Below are positions 50,400 to 61,500 of a stretch of DNA of 64,000 nt, piece by piece. Both the position numbers and the translations under genes were made by a program. The notes beneath the pieces were generated by a model. That model was not told where the DNA came from. It saw only the letters and a list, made by a program, of their open reading frames with translations, and did not search any database. The DNA is from Dinghuibacter silviterrae. GTDB lineage: Bacteria > Bacteroidota > Bacteroidia > Chitinophagales > Chitinophagaceae. Position 1 is the first letter of the stretch, and every line of letters begins with the position of its first letter. Location: assembly GCF_004366355.1 (NCBI RefSeq), contig NZ_SODV01000002.1, positions 722,768 to 786,767 on the forward strand, read 5' to 3'.

Positions 50400-52136
50400 A
50401 TGAGAAAAAATATTGCACTTCCTGCGGTGCTTGCTGTGTGCATTTCTATGGGGGCCTGTAAAAAGAACGGCTACCTGAGCTCCACGGTGACCTCCAACCT
50501 GGATTCCAACGCGGTCTTCCAGGACAGTACCTACGCGATGGAGTTCCTCAACAATCTTTATGTCAACATCGGTTTCGCCACCGACCCCATGCGCTTCAAC
50601 GGCGGCTCTTATGCGGCCGGACTGGAGTCTGCCTGTGATGAGGCGGAGGGTCCGAATGCTTCCAGCTCCAACGGCTTTACGATGTTCGCCCTCGGGACGG
50701 TCACGCCCACGGTGGTACCCACCGATGCCTGGGGCACCTCCTACGGGATGATCCGCGCGGCCAACCAATACCTGCGGCACCTGGGCATCATCCCCTTCAA
50801 TGCCCAACTGAAAGCGGAAACCAAAGGGGAAGCCCGCTTCCTGAGGGCATGGTATTATTTTATCCTGCTCGAACACTATGGCGGCATACCCTTGATCGGG
50901 GACACCGTTTACGCCGACGCCACCCAGATCAGCGCGGTACGGAGCAGCTTCAGGGCCTGTGTCAACTATATCGCCTCCGAGTGCGATTCTGCCGCGGTGG
51001 CGCTGCCGCTCACGCAATCGGGCTCGAATTATGGCCGGGCCAGCAAGGGCGCCTGCCTGGCGCTCAAGTCGCGGTTGTACCTGTACGCTGCCAGCCCGCT
51101 GTTCCAAAACGGCGGTATCGGTCAGGGGACGGCGTTAGACTCGATCGTTGCCTACCCGGATGCCGACCCCAGCCGTTGGGTACTGGCGGCAAACGCAGCC
51201 CAGGCGGTGATCACTACGGGCGCCTATAGCCTTTTCGTGGACAGTATCCCCGGGAAGCTGGGGTATGGGTTTATGTCCATCTTCCTGCAACGCTACAACA
51301 CCGAGTATATCCTGGCGCACATGATGGATCCCAACCGCTACCTGGAGCACCTTTGGGACGCTCCCTCGCGGGGCGGTTCGGGTGGTCCGCATCCCTACCA
51401 GGAACTGCTGGATGCCTTTCCTATGAGCAACGGCCTGGCCATCACCGACCCGAATTCGGGTTACGATCCGAGCCAGCCTTACCAGAACCGCGATCCGCGG
51501 ATGGGGTACACCTACATGCACGACAGTACGCTCCGCCCCCAGGTGGGCACCAACGCACCGTCTCCCCTGGAGATATACCTCAACGCCAACGTCAGCCCGC
51601 CGGTGGCGTCCAGCCAGGACGCCGTCTACCAGGGAACACCCACCGGTTACTATATCAACAAGATGATCGATACGGGGGTGATCCAAATCAACATCCCGAC
51701 ATCCAGCCGCGTCCTGCCGCTGATCCGTTATGCGGAGATCCTGCTCAACTATGCCGAGGCGACCAATGAGTCCCAGGGCCCGGTGACCACGGTCTACCAG
51801 GCGGTGGAAGCCATCCGTCAGCGGGCGGGGCTCAGGCCGTATCAACTCCCCACGAACCTCAGCCAGGCGGACATGCGCAAGGCCATCCAGAACGAGCGCC
51901 GGATCGAACTGGCTTTCGAGGGTAACCGGTTCTTCGACGTCCGGAGGTGGATGATCGCCGACTCGACCGACAACCAGATGATGCACGGCATGGAAATAGA
52001 CCGCAGCAGTTCGGGTACGGTGTACAAGGAATTCAACGTCCGTCAGCACCACTTTTCCAAGGCCATGTACCTCTGGCCGCTCCCCCTGTCGGAGATCGCA
52101 AAACTGCCCCAGTTGCAACAAAACCCCCTTTACTAA
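50400..52136 (+). CDS. SusD-family outer-membrane glycan-binding lipoprotein
   Basis: A 578-residue SusD/RagB protein. The lipobox MGAC (Cys20) is followed by KKNGYLSS. Typical parts are KGEARFLRAWYYFILLEHYG, GRASKGACLALKSRLYLYAA, YAEILLNYAEATNE and NERRIELAFEGNRFFDVRRW. It captures oligosaccharides on the cell surface and acts as a lid on a SusC channel. It is first in the locus, without a SusC gene upstream, and is followed by DUF5004- and DUF4961-like genes, an order different from the usual SusC-SusD pair. Confidence 0.95.
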   Translation: MRKNIALPAVLAVCISMGACKKNGYLSSTVTSNLDSNAVFQDSTYAMEFLNNLYVNIGFATDPMRFNGGSYAAGLESACDEAEGPNASSSNGFTMFALGTVTPTVVPTDAWGTSYGMIRAANQYLRHLGIIPFNAQLKAETKGEARFLRAWYYFILLEHYGGIPLIGDTVYADATQISAVRSSFRACVNYIASECDSAAVALPLTQSGSNYGRASKGACLALKSRLYLYAASPLFQNGGIGQGTALDSIVAYPDADPSRWVLAANAAQAVITTGAYSLFVDSIPGKLGYGFMSIFLQRYNTEYILAHMMDPNRYLEHLWDAPSRGGSGGPHPYQELLDAFPMSNGLAITDPNSGYDPSQPYQNRDPRMGYTYMHDSTLRPQVGTNAPSPLEIYLNANVSPPVASSQDAVYQGTPTGYYINKMIDTGVIQINIPTSSRVLPLIRYAEILLNYAEATNESQGPVTTVYQAVEAIRQRAGLRPYQLPTNLSQADMRKAIQNERRIELAFEGNRFFDVRRWMIADSTDNQMMHGMEIDRSSSGTVYKEFNVRQHHFSKAMYLWPLPLSEIAKLPQLQQNPLY

Positions 52137-52153
52137 GCGCTCAACTTGCCGAT

Positions 52154-52579
52154 ATGAACAAAATCCTCAAAGCCGCCCTGCTCGTCATGATGGCGGCCGC
52201 CTGTAAGGTCGAGAGCAACCTCAAGGCGCCGGTGGAACCGGTCAAGAAAATCACCGGTACCTGGCAGATCGTGGATGCGACCGAGAACGGGACGGACCTG
52301 ATGCAGTGGTTCGATTTCACCAAATTCCGGATCACTTTTGCGGACAGTACCTATACGCTCGACAGCCTGCTGCCCTTCATGGTCTCCGCGAACGGGAAGT
52401 GGAAGGTCGACGACCCTCAATATCCGTTTTCGATCACGCTTACGCCCACGGACAGCGCCGCGGTTGTTTCTCCGCTGAGCTTCCCCGTGGTAGGCGGCGT
52501 CCGGAACATGATCCTTACGTTCAGCCCGGGCTGCAACAAGAATTCGTATCAATACACCCTTCAACCGGTCACCCAATAA
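52154..52579 (+). CDS. DUF5004-like lipoprotein
   Basis: A 141-residue lipoprotein (lipobox AAAC, Cys17). KKITGTWQIVDATENGTDLM, FRITFADSTYTLDS and NGKWKVDDPQYPFSITLTPT form a lipocalin-like pattern resembling DUF5004 proteins, which accompany SusCD genes in some Bacteroidota; the match is from memory. Surface glycan binding or assembly support is inferred from context. It starts 17 bases after the SusD stop and 11 bases before the next gene. Confidence 0.72.
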   Translation: MNKILKAALLVMMAAACKVESNLKAPVEPVKKITGTWQIVDATENGTDLMQWFDFTKFRITFADSTYTLDSLLPFMVSANGKWKVDDPQYPFSITLTPTDSAAVVSPLSFPVVGGVRNMILTFSPGCNKNSYQYTLQPVTQ

Positions 52580-52590
52580 ACCGCTTCACC

Positions 52591-53598
52591 ATGACACTCA
52601 AGCTTAGCCGAAAGCGCTGGAACCTTTTGTGGAAGATAGGCGGTACGGTAGCCGTCCTCGTCATCGTCGCCTGTTCCGTCACGATCGACAGCGTAACCCA
52701 GCCCGCCAGCGTCAACGGGGGCGGCGTCCTGAACGTCACCCTTAACGCCACCATCATCACCAACTCCAATCCCACCGCCAACCTGATGGTGGCCTTCCTG
52801 GCGCCCAAGGTCTGGAACGCCGCCGCGAACGCGAAGTTGACCTTTACCAGCAACATCTCCAACGGACCGCAGGGCATGTCGCCCATACCCACGACGACGC
52901 CCGCACCCAACGGGAACGGTCTGAGCTGGCAAACGGACCTGATGAATACGATCGGGCACGCGGGCAACCTGATCCCGGAATATGAATGGGTGGCCTTCTA
53001 TTCAGACCAGCAGTACCCCACCTCGGACAACAGTACGTACACCGTCACGGTCAACATCCAGGTACCCGTCGGGGAGTCGAACCTTCTTTTCAACATGGAA
53101 TATGTCGTCGCGGAAAGCAACGACGGGTTGCACAGTACCGTATTCGCCAACTGGCCGCCTACGTCGTACTACAGCGCCTTTATCCCTACCACCCCCCTGC
53201 GGGTATTTGGACAAGGCACGCTGGTGGACTTCATCCACCCCCAGCTCTCGGTCGTGACACCCTCCACCGCCCTGGACAACGACATCATCGCGCTCCCGTT
53301 CAACGCGGGCCTCGTCAACAACGGGCTCACGAGCGCTACCAGCGTATACCTCTGCGCGACCGGCTATACCAGCAACGGTGACAGCATTACGGTCTGCCAG
53401 CAGACCAGCAAGACCCAGTTGCAACCGAATGGCACCGGGAACTGGCAGATCGATATATGGCCGAGGGGTTTCTTCAACGTCCCCGCCGGGCAAACCATAG
53501 ACAGCCTGCACTACTTCTTTACCGACGCCACCGGCGCCACCAAGGTTGGATACGCGGGGGGCTCGTCTCCTTTTACTTTCACCTTCAACTGCCAATGA
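52591..53598 (+). CDS. DUF4961-like lipoprotein
   Basis: A 335-residue exported protein. The N-terminus KRWNLLWKIGGTVAVLVIVAC ends in a possible lipobox (VIVAC). The body is Thr/Ser/Asn-rich and beta-structured (GGGVLNVTLNATIITNSNPT, YTVTVNIQVPVGESNLLFNM), like the DUF4961 proteins seen beside SusD and DUF5004 genes. An Ig-like surface protein that binds glycan is a reasonable guess. Its stop is one base before the SusC ATG, so translation is probably coupled. Confidence 0.7.
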   Translation: MTLKLSRKRWNLLWKIGGTVAVLVIVACSVTIDSVTQPASVNGGGVLNVTLNATIITNSNPTANLMVAFLAPKVWNAAANAKLTFTSNISNGPQGMSPIPTTTPAPNGNGLSWQTDLMNTIGHAGNLIPEYEWVAFYSDQQYPTSDNSTYTVTVNIQVPVGESNLLFNMEYVVAESNDGLHSTVFANWPPTSYYSAFIPTTPLRVFGQGTLVDFIHPQLSVVTPSTALDNDIIALPFNAGLVNNGLTSATSVYLCATGYTSNGDSITVCQQTSKTQLQPNGTGNWQIDIWPRGFFNVPAGQTIDSLHYFFTDATGATKVGYAGGSSPFTFTFNCQ

Positions 53599-53599
53599 T

Positions 53600-56500
53600 A
53601 TGCGCTCACCCAGATTCCCAATATGCTTGCTGATCCTTTTGCTGTCGTGCCAGGCCGTCCTGGCGGGTGGCGGCAAACCCGCGGTGAGCGGTATCGTAAC
53701 AGACAGCTATGGCCATCCGCTGGCAGGTGTGCTTGTTAGCGTCAAGGGACAAAAAACAGCTACGGTATCCGGCGAGGACGGCGCGTTCCACATCGACGCG
53801 GGCCCCGGGTCGACCCTCACCTTTCAACACCCCCGGTTTGACTTTACCCAGGTACGGGTGGGGGCTGCAAACGTCGTCGTCCGGCTCAACGAGCGTTTTC
53901 TGACGACACAACAATCACCGGGCCGGGCAGCCGAAAAAGCGGACACCGTGGAACTTCCGGCGAGCGCATCCGGTAAAATAGACGTCCTCTACGGCCAGAC
54001 CTCCAGCGAATCCTTCCTCGGCTCCATCTCGACCATAGGCGCCCACGAAGTGGGGGAGACGCCGGCCCCGTCTATCTTGTACGCACTGCCGGGACGGCTG
54101 GCCGGTCTGGATGTGAATCAGACCGCCGGTTTTTCCAGCTTCAGTACATCCGCGCTCACCTCCCAAAACATTTTCCTGGGTACGTTTGTGCCGAACAATA
54201 ACAGCGGGGCCGGCCCGACCGACAATTCGGAGTTCAACGTCACACTCCGGGGACACGGAGAGAGCATGGGACAGAACCCCATCGCCATCGTCGACGGCGT
54301 GCAACGCGAACTGTATTCCATCGATCCGCGGACGATAGAATCGATCTCTATACTCAAGGATCCCTTGTCCAACCTTTTCCTGGGCCAGAACAGCTCCCGG
54401 GGGGCGCTGATCATCACGACCAGGCAGCCGCAGTCCGGTCCCACGCACCTGGACATCACTGCGGAATCCGGCGCCCAGACGTCGCTGGGCCTGCCCGTAC
54501 CGCTGCCTGCCTATCAATACGCCTACCTCCTCAACGAGGCGCTCCTGAACGACGGTAAACCCGTTGCCTATACACAGGCGGACTTCAACGCCTACCGGAA
54601 CCATACCGATCCCTACGGCCACCCGGACGTGAACTGGTACAATACCATTATCCGGAAAAACCCACTGCTCAGCCGGATCAACCTGAACGCTTCCGGTGGT
54701 TCAAACGTGGCGCGGTATGTCATTAACGTCAGCTATATGGATCAACAGGGGATGTTCGTCACGTCCCCGGCCAATCCATACAACACCAACCTGGACCTCC
54801 AGCGGTACATCATCGACTCCAAGATCGACGTCAACGTGAATAAGAATTTCGAGGTCAGGTTGCAACTCTTTGGCCGTCTCCAGGACGGGAACCAGCCCGG
54901 CGGCAGCAACGGCAATGCCAGCCCGGCCGCCGGCGGCGGCGTCCCGAGCATCCTTGCGGGGCTCCTCAGCACGCCCAACAACGCTTACCCGGTGTATAAT
55001 CCTGACGGCTCCTTCGGGGGCAACCAATACTACACCCAGAACCTCATGGCCGAAGTCGTGGGCTCGGGTTACGAACAAAGCCACCTCCACGACGTATTGA
55101 CGAACTTGGACCTGAAGTATAAACTGGACCAGGTAACCAAAGGGCTTTGGGTGGAAGGCAGCGGAAACGTCTCCGTGGAGTCCCAAACCCTGATCAACCG
55201 AAGCCTCCAGACCCAGGTATACCAGATGAAGGGCACAGCGGGGGTGGACACCACCTACCTCGGCTTCGGCAAATCGGTGGCCCAAAGCAACCTCTACAGC
55301 CAGACGGCCTGGGCCAGGTACCGGTATTTTCGCCTGGCGGCCGGGTACGACCGGACCTTCGGCGACAATGGCATTAGCGCGGAAATCATGGCCGACCAGA
55401 AGCGCACGCTGCTCAACTACGACCTGCCTTCCCAACTGACCAACTTCAACGGCAAGGTGGCCTATAACTACAAACAAAAATACTTTGTCGAAGGTGCCGC
55501 GAGTGTCAGCGGGTACAACCGCTATGCCCCGGGACATCAGTACGGGTTTTTCTACGCCGGCGGGCTGGGCTGGGATGTCACGAAGGAACCCTTCTTCCAA
55601 CGCCTCTTCCCCTGGGTCGATCATTTCAAGATGCGCGCCACCTATGGCCTTACCGGCAACGCCAACGTAGATTATTATGGATATTATATCTGGCGGGAAC
55701 ACTACCAGAATGTGGCCGGGACCTATGCGATCGGAAGCTCCTATAGCAGCGGCCAGGTCAACGCCTGGGCGGAAGACGGCACCAACAACAGCCAGGTGTT
55801 GCCCAACAGCAACGCCACCTGGGAAAAGGCGGACAAATTCGACGGGGGCGTGGACTTGTCGTTCCTGCACAATACGCTTTTGTTCACGGGAGACTATTAC
55901 CACGAGCGCTACTTCGACGTCATGCAGCAACGGGGCGACAACATCGCGCTGATAGGGATCAGTTATCCAAACGAGAACATCGGCAAAGACCTGTACCAGG
56001 GCGCGGAGGTCTCCCTGACCTACCAGAACCACGTGGGTAACGTCAACTATTTCGCGACCGGTAACGCCTCGGTTCAACAGACCAAGGTCCTGTACATGCA
56101 GGAGCAATACGAGCAGAACGCCTGGAACGTCCGTACGGGCCGGCCGGTGGGCCAGCTCTTCGGTTATATCGTCAATGGCCTTTACCAGACGGGCCAGGCG
56201 GCGGCCACCGGCCCCAGCATCCCGGGGTATACGCCCAAGGCCGGCGACCTCCGGTACGCGGACCTGAACGGCGACGGAATCATCAACCAGTTCGACGAGG
56301 CCCCGCTTGGCAAGGGCCGCCCGTTGATCTACTACGGGCTGACGCTGGGCTTCAGTGTGCTGGGGATCGAATGCAGCGCCTTGTTCCAGGGCGTGACCAA
56401 CCGGGAGGAATACGAAGCAAACCCCTATATCTACGAAGGCTTTATCGCCCAAAACAACCAATACTCCCAGGCCTATCAGCAAGTCCTGGGACGGTGGATA

Positions 56501-56812
56501 CCGGAAAACGCGGCCGTCGCGACTTCCCCGAGGCTGACGGCCGGCGGCAATAACTATAACTACAGCCCCAATAACGTCTACTCGTCTTATTTCTTACACA
56601 ACGGCGACTTCTGGCGGCTGAAAACCCTGAGCGTCGGCTACAACCTGCCGTACCGCGTACTCAGGCGGGCGAAGATCGGCGGGATTAAGATTTTTGGCAG
56701 CGCCCAGAACTTGTTCACCCACGAAGCCTTCAAGGGGATCGATCCCGAAGTGTCCTTACCAAACTATCCCCTGCAACGGGTGCTGAACCTGGGGATCAAC
56801 CTTAAATTCTAA
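53600..56812 (+). CDS. SusC-family TonB-dependent transporter
   Basis: A 1070-residue receptor. After a signal peptide (residues 1-22, ending AVLAGG) comes a carboxypeptidase-regulatory-like domain (VSGIVTDSYGHPLAGVLVSV), a plug with PIAIVDGVQRELYSIDPRTI and ESISILKDPLSNLFLGQNSS, and a barrel with RYVINVSYMDQQGMFV and the SusC C-terminus PLQRVLNLGINLKF. The usual SusC plug motif is somewhat divergent. It imports oligosaccharides. The second SusD gene follows after five bases, so SusC-1 and SusD-2 look like a pair. The ATG at 53600 is one base after the previous stop. Confidence 0.94.
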   Translation: MRSPRFPICLLILLLSCQAVLAGGGKPAVSGIVTDSYGHPLAGVLVSVKGQKTATVSGEDGAFHIDAGPGSTLTFQHPRFDFTQVRVGAANVVVRLNERFLTTQQSPGRAAEKADTVELPASASGKIDVLYGQTSSESFLGSISTIGAHEVGETPAPSILYALPGRLAGLDVNQTAGFSSFSTSALTSQNIFLGTFVPNNNSGAGPTDNSEFNVTLRGHGESMGQNPIAIVDGVQRELYSIDPRTIESISILKDPLSNLFLGQNSSRGALIITTRQPQSGPTHLDITAESGAQTSLGLPVPLPAYQYAYLLNEALLNDGKPVAYTQADFNAYRNHTDPYGHPDVNWYNTIIRKNPLLSRINLNASGGSNVARYVINVSYMDQQGMFVTSPANPYNTNLDLQRYIIDSKIDVNVNKNFEVRLQLFGRLQDGNQPGGSNGNASPAAGGGVPSILAGLLSTPNNAYPVYNPDGSFGGNQYYTQNLMAEVVGSGYEQSHLHDVLTNLDLKYKLDQVTKGLWVEGSGNVSVESQTLINRSLQTQVYQMKGTAGVDTTYLGFGKSVAQSNLYSQTAWARYRYFRLAAGYDRTFGDNGISAEIMADQKRTLLNYDLPSQLTNFNGKVAYNYKQKYFVEGAASVSGYNRYAPGHQYGFFYAGGLGWDVTKEPFFQRLFPWVDHFKMRATYGLTGNANVDYYGYYIWREHYQNVAGTYAIGSSYSSGQVNAWAEDGTNNSQVLPNSNATWEKADKFDGGVDLSFLHNTLLFTGDYYHERYFDVMQQRGDNIALIGISYPNENIGKDLYQGAEVSLTYQNHVGNVNYFATGNASVQQTKVLYMQEQYEQNAWNVRTGRPVGQLFGYIVNGLYQTGQAAATGPSIPGYTPKAGDLRYADLNGDGIINQFDEAPLGKGRPLIYYGLTLGFSVLGIECSALFQGVTNREEYEANPYIYEGFIAQNNQYSQAYQQVLGRWIPENAAVATSPRLTAGGNNYNYSPNNVYSSYFLHNGDFWRLKTLSVGYNLPYRVLRRAKIGGIKIFGSAQNLFTHEAFKGIDPEVSLPNYPLQRVLNLGINLKF

Positions 56813-56817
56813 CGACG

Positions 56818-58551
56818 ATGCGCAACTATTGTCTTTTCCTTGGTCTGTGCGTGTGGGGGCTTTCTGCCTGCCAGAAGAACTACGAATCGGTGCCCCTGGG
56901 TCAGCAAGCGACCATAAACGACGTATTCAATACGCAGGACTCGTCCGGCCAGCAGGCGATCCTTTACCTGTCCAACTGTTACCTGGTGACGCTGCCCAAC
57001 GGGCATAACCGGGTCGGCGGGGACTACCTGGACGCCGCCTCGGACGACGCCGTCTCCAGCTCGCTTACGGTGTCGGATGTCCAGATGATTGCCACCGGGG
57101 CATATACGGCGGCTTCTCCGAACGCCGACGATGAGTGGTCCAGAAACTACAACGCCATACGGGACTGCAACGTATTTATCAACAACATTTACCGGGTGCC
57201 GCTCATCCTGCTGCTGCCGGACGGGCGGAAGGCCATCGGCGCGTTGCGCTCCGAGGCCCGGTTCCTGAGGGCGTGGTTGTATTACCAGCTGATCGAACGG
57301 TACGGGGGCGTACCCCTGGTGGGTGATACGGTGTTTTCCATCACCGACAACGTCCAGCTCCCCCGGAATTCCTTTGCCGACTGCGTCAACTATATTGTTT
57401 CGGAGTGCGACAACATCAAGGACAGTCTCCGCACGCCCCAGGAGCTCGACGCCAACAACTACGGCCGCATCACGTCAGGCATGGCCATGGCGCTGAAAGC
57501 ACAGGTGTTGCTGACGGCGGCAAGCCCCCTCTTCAACGGCGGCAACATCGACGGTGCCGACCCCCTCACCGGCTATCCCAGCTATGACGCGACCCGCTGG
57601 CAGACAGCCGCTCAGGCGGCACAGGACGTCATGAACCTTGGCTTCTATAGCCTCGTGCCTTCCTTCGAGAACGTCTTTACCACCCAGGCATACCCCATTG
57701 GCACCAATACCGAAACCATTTTCTGGGTCCAGATCGGGCCGACCACGGCGGTGGAGACCACCAATTCTCCTGTCGGTTACGGGTCCGCGGGGGGCGGTGG
57801 GGAAACCAGTCCCAGCCAGGGGTTGGTGGATGCTTACCCGATGAACAACGGCCTGGCGATCACCGACCCGGCTTCCGGCTACAATCCATTGGATCCCTAC
57901 AGCAACCGCGATCCCCGGCTGAACGCCACGATCTTCTACAACGGCCACCTTTGGCTGAACCGCAACGTGGAAACCTTTGACGGGGGGCTTGATAAACCCG
58001 GCGGCACGTCTGCCGAGACCAAGACCGGTTATTACATGCGCAAGTTCATGGGGCCCTTCGAGACCGTCAACAGCAGTCCTGCGGAATATTCCAACACGAT
58101 CCACGACTTTATCTATTGCCGTTACGCGGAAATCCTGCTGGATTTTGCCGAAGCGACCAACGAATACTCCGGTCCTTCGGCTGCGGTGTATAACGTCCTG
58201 ACGTCGCTCCGGCAGCGCGCCGGTATCGCACCGGGCACGAATAACCTGTACGGTCTGACGGCGGGTATGGACCAGGACTCCATGCGCGCGGCCATACACA
58301 ACGAACGGCGGATCGAGATGGCGTTCGAGGAACACCATTTCTGGGACATCCGCCGCTGGAAGACCGCCGCCCAGGCCTACAATGCGGCACCGCTCCAGGG
58401 CATGGACATCCAGCAGACAGCCTCCGGGCTGGTGTACAACCGGATCAATGTCTTGACAACGGCCTTTAAGGACCCGCAAATGTATTTCTACCCCATCCCC
58501 TATGGTGAAGTGGTCAAAAATCCTCAAATGAAACAAAACCCCAACTGGTAA
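56818..58551 (+). CDS. SusD-family outer-membrane glycan-binding lipoprotein
   Basis: A 577-residue SusD/RagB protein with lipobox LSAC (Cys18) then QKNYESVPLG. The helical core includes ALRSEARFLRAWLYYQLIER, GRITSGMAMALKAQVLL, YAEILLDFAEATNEYSG and NERRIEMAFEEHHFWDIRRW. Its stop shares a base with the ATG of the next SusC gene (TAATG), so the SusC downstream is translated in step with it. It binds glycan at the surface. Confidence 0.95.
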   Translation: MRNYCLFLGLCVWGLSACQKNYESVPLGQQATINDVFNTQDSSGQQAILYLSNCYLVTLPNGHNRVGGDYLDAASDDAVSSSLTVSDVQMIATGAYTAASPNADDEWSRNYNAIRDCNVFINNIYRVPLILLLPDGRKAIGALRSEARFLRAWLYYQLIERYGGVPLVGDTVFSITDNVQLPRNSFADCVNYIVSECDNIKDSLRTPQELDANNYGRITSGMAMALKAQVLLTAASPLFNGGNIDGADPLTGYPSYDATRWQTAAQAAQDVMNLGFYSLVPSFENVFTTQAYPIGTNTETIFWVQIGPTTAVETTNSPVGYGSAGGGGETSPSQGLVDAYPMNNGLAITDPASGYNPLDPYSNRDPRLNATIFYNGHLWLNRNVETFDGGLDKPGGTSAETKTGYYMRKFMGPFETVNSSPAEYSNTIHDFIYCRYAEILLDFAEATNEYSGPSAAVYNVLTSLRQRAGIAPGTNNLYGLTAGMDQDSMRAAIHNERRIEMAFEEHHFWDIRRWKTAAQAYNAAPLQGMDIQQTASGLVYNRINVLTTAFKDPQMYFYPIPYGEVVKNPQMKQNPNW

Positions 58552-61500
58552 TGAAAAAGCTGCTGCTATATGTCTTTGTCCTGGCGCTCCTCCTGGACGC
58601 CGGGGACGTCCTGGCCCAGGGCCGGATCATCACCGGTATCGTCCGGGACCAGTACGGGCCGCTGTCGGGTGCAACGGTAACCGAGGCCGGGACCCGAAAT
58701 TCCGTCCCCACGGACAACAAGGGGGAATTCCGGATTGTCCTCAGGGAGAACGTCGGGAAGCTGATCATCACCTACGTGAACTACGTCAAACAGACGATCA
58801 CGGTCAAACAAGGCACAAACGACGTCGAGGTCAAACTCGAACAAAATACGTCCAGCATGGACGAGGTCACCGTCGTGGGTTTTGGCGCGGCCAAGCCCCG
58901 CACGACGATGACCGGCGCCGTGAGCGCGATCAACGCCAAGGAGATCGAGGACGTCCCCACTTCCAGCGTACAGAATGCACTGGCCGGACGGTTGCCCGGC
59001 CTCGTCACCGTGCAGCGGTCAGGCCAGCCCGGCCGGGACGCCTCCGACTTTTACATCCGCGGGGTCTCCTCCCTCAACCCGAACGGTAACCAGCCGCTCA
59101 TCCTGGTGGACGACATCGAATACACCTACGACCAGCTGGCGCAGATCAACGTCAATGAAATCGAAAGCATCACCATCCTGAAAGACGCTTCCTCCACGGC
59201 CATCTACGGGATCAAGGGCGCCAATGGGGTGCTGTTGGTCACGACCAAGCGCGGTCTCGCGGGACGCCCCAAGTTCAATGTCCGGGGAGAGGCGGGTGCC
59301 CAATCGCCTGTCCTTGTCCCTAAGTTCCTGGATGCTTACCACTCGGCTTTATTGGTCAATGAGGCTTATGCCAATGACGGCCTCTCGCCCCAGTTCACCG
59401 CTTCCGACCTCCAGCACTTCAAGACCGGCGACGATCCCTACGGCCACCCGAACGTCAACTGGTACAAGGCCATCATGCGTCCCCATTCCGAACAGGCCAA
59501 TGCCGACCTGGACGTCTCCGGCGGCACGCACAACGTAAGGTATTTCATCACCGGGGGGGTCTTTACCCAGAATGGGACGGTGCGCAACTTTGGTACCGAG
59601 CAAGCCGGCATCAACTCTGCCGGTGTCAACAACAACTATTTCTACAACCGGTATAACGTCCGGAGCAACCTGGACATCCAGGCCACCAAAAACCTCTCGC
59701 TCCGGCTCGACCTCACCACCCGGTATATGGACATCAACCAACCCTCGAACGTAGGCGTGGTCACCGATATTTATAACTATAACGACTTCCATCCCTTTTC
59801 CGCGCCCTTTATCAACCCCAACGGCAGCTTTGCGTATGCCTACGACACACAGAGCCAGTTGCCCACGCTAAACGCGCTGCTGGCTTCCGGCGGCTACACC
59901 CGCGACCGCCGGACGGACTTCAATACGCTCCTGGGTTTCGACGAGAAGCTGGGCGACATCACCGAAGGCTTATCCCTTACCGGCAGACTGGCCTATTCCA
60001 GCCAGCAGGAAAGTGTACTGACGCTCAACCACGCGTTTGCGAACCCGCCCAGTTATCATTACAACCCCACCGACGGGTCCTATACCCTGAACACGGGCCC
60101 CAACGGCGGCGGCTATGTGGAAAGCACCTGGTCCAGCTCCGGGTATCCCGACCTGGACATCCAGAACGTCGACGCCCAGGTTTATTTTTCGTATGACCGG
60201 ACTTTCAGCCACGCCCACCACTTCAACTCCCTGCTGTTGTGGCACGAGCAGACGAACCGGGTGGATGACGATGCCGCGACCGCCCAGGTGGCCACGGTGC
60301 CTTCGAAATTCCAGGGATATTCGCTAAAGGTCGGGTACGACTTTAAACAGAAGTACCTGCTTGATTTCAACGCCGCCTACAACGGTTCGGACCGCTTCCA
60401 CGCCAGCCACCGCTACGGGTTCTTCCCCGCCGCCGGCGCGGGTTGGAACGTCGCCAAGGAGAAATTCTTCGGCGACCTGTTCCCAAAGATCAACCTGTTC
60501 AAGCTCCGGGCCACGTACGGCGTCGTCGGTTCCGACGTCGCCCTGGGCAATCAATACCTCTACCAGCAGATATACTATACCGGGTCCAACTACAGCTTTG
60601 GCGCCCAACCCCAGGGCCAGGCCACGGTGTACGAAGGACCGCTCGGGAACAACAACGTGACCTGGGAAAAATCCCGGAAGGCCGACGTGGGCCTGGACCT
60701 GAACCTCTTTGGCGACAGGCTCAGCTCGACGACGGATTACTTCCATGAGTATCGCTTCAACCAGTTGGTGACACCCGGAAACACGCCCCTTATATTAGGG
60801 ATCGGGCTCTCGCCCACCAACGTCGGTGTCACGACCAACCAGGGCTGGGAAGAAACCCTTACCTGGAGCGCGACCGCCGGTAAGGTCTTTTACAGCATCG
60901 GCGTCGTCTATTCGCACAACCGCAACAAAATCATCTATGAGGCCGAGGCCGCGCCCCGCTTTCCCTGGCTGGCCGCAACCGGTCACCAGATCAACCAGCC
61001 GTTTGGCTATGTCTTCCAGGGCTTCTATACCCAGGCCGACATCAACAACGCCAAGGTGGCCAAACCCAACACCGCCGCGCCCGTGGTGGCCGGGGACATC
61101 AAGTACAAAGACCTCAATGGCGACGGCGTCATCGACCAGAACGACGAAACGGCGATCGGGCGGCCGAACATACCCAATACCACCGTCGGGCTGCCCATTA
61201 AATTGGGCTATAAAGGCCTGAACGTAAGTATCCTGTTCCAAGGCGCCTTCCAGTACAGCCTGGGCCTTTCCGGTATCGCCATCGAACCCTTCCAGAGCCA
61301 GTGGCAGCCCATACACCAAACGGCCTGGACACCGGCTACCGCCAGCGCCGCGGAGTTCCCCCGGCTCACGACCGACGCCACGACGATCAACAGCCCGTCC
61401 AACTATATGTCGAACTTCTGGCTGATCAACGCGCACTATATCCGGATGAAAACGGTGGATATCTCCTACCAGTTCCCCAAAAAGGACCTGCCCTTCCGCC

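Noticed and set aside
54701-56482. A 593-codon minus-strand open frame inside the first SusC gene
   Set aside because: Opposite a typical SusC barrel; its composition (Val, Gly, Asp, His rich) is that of a shadow frame.
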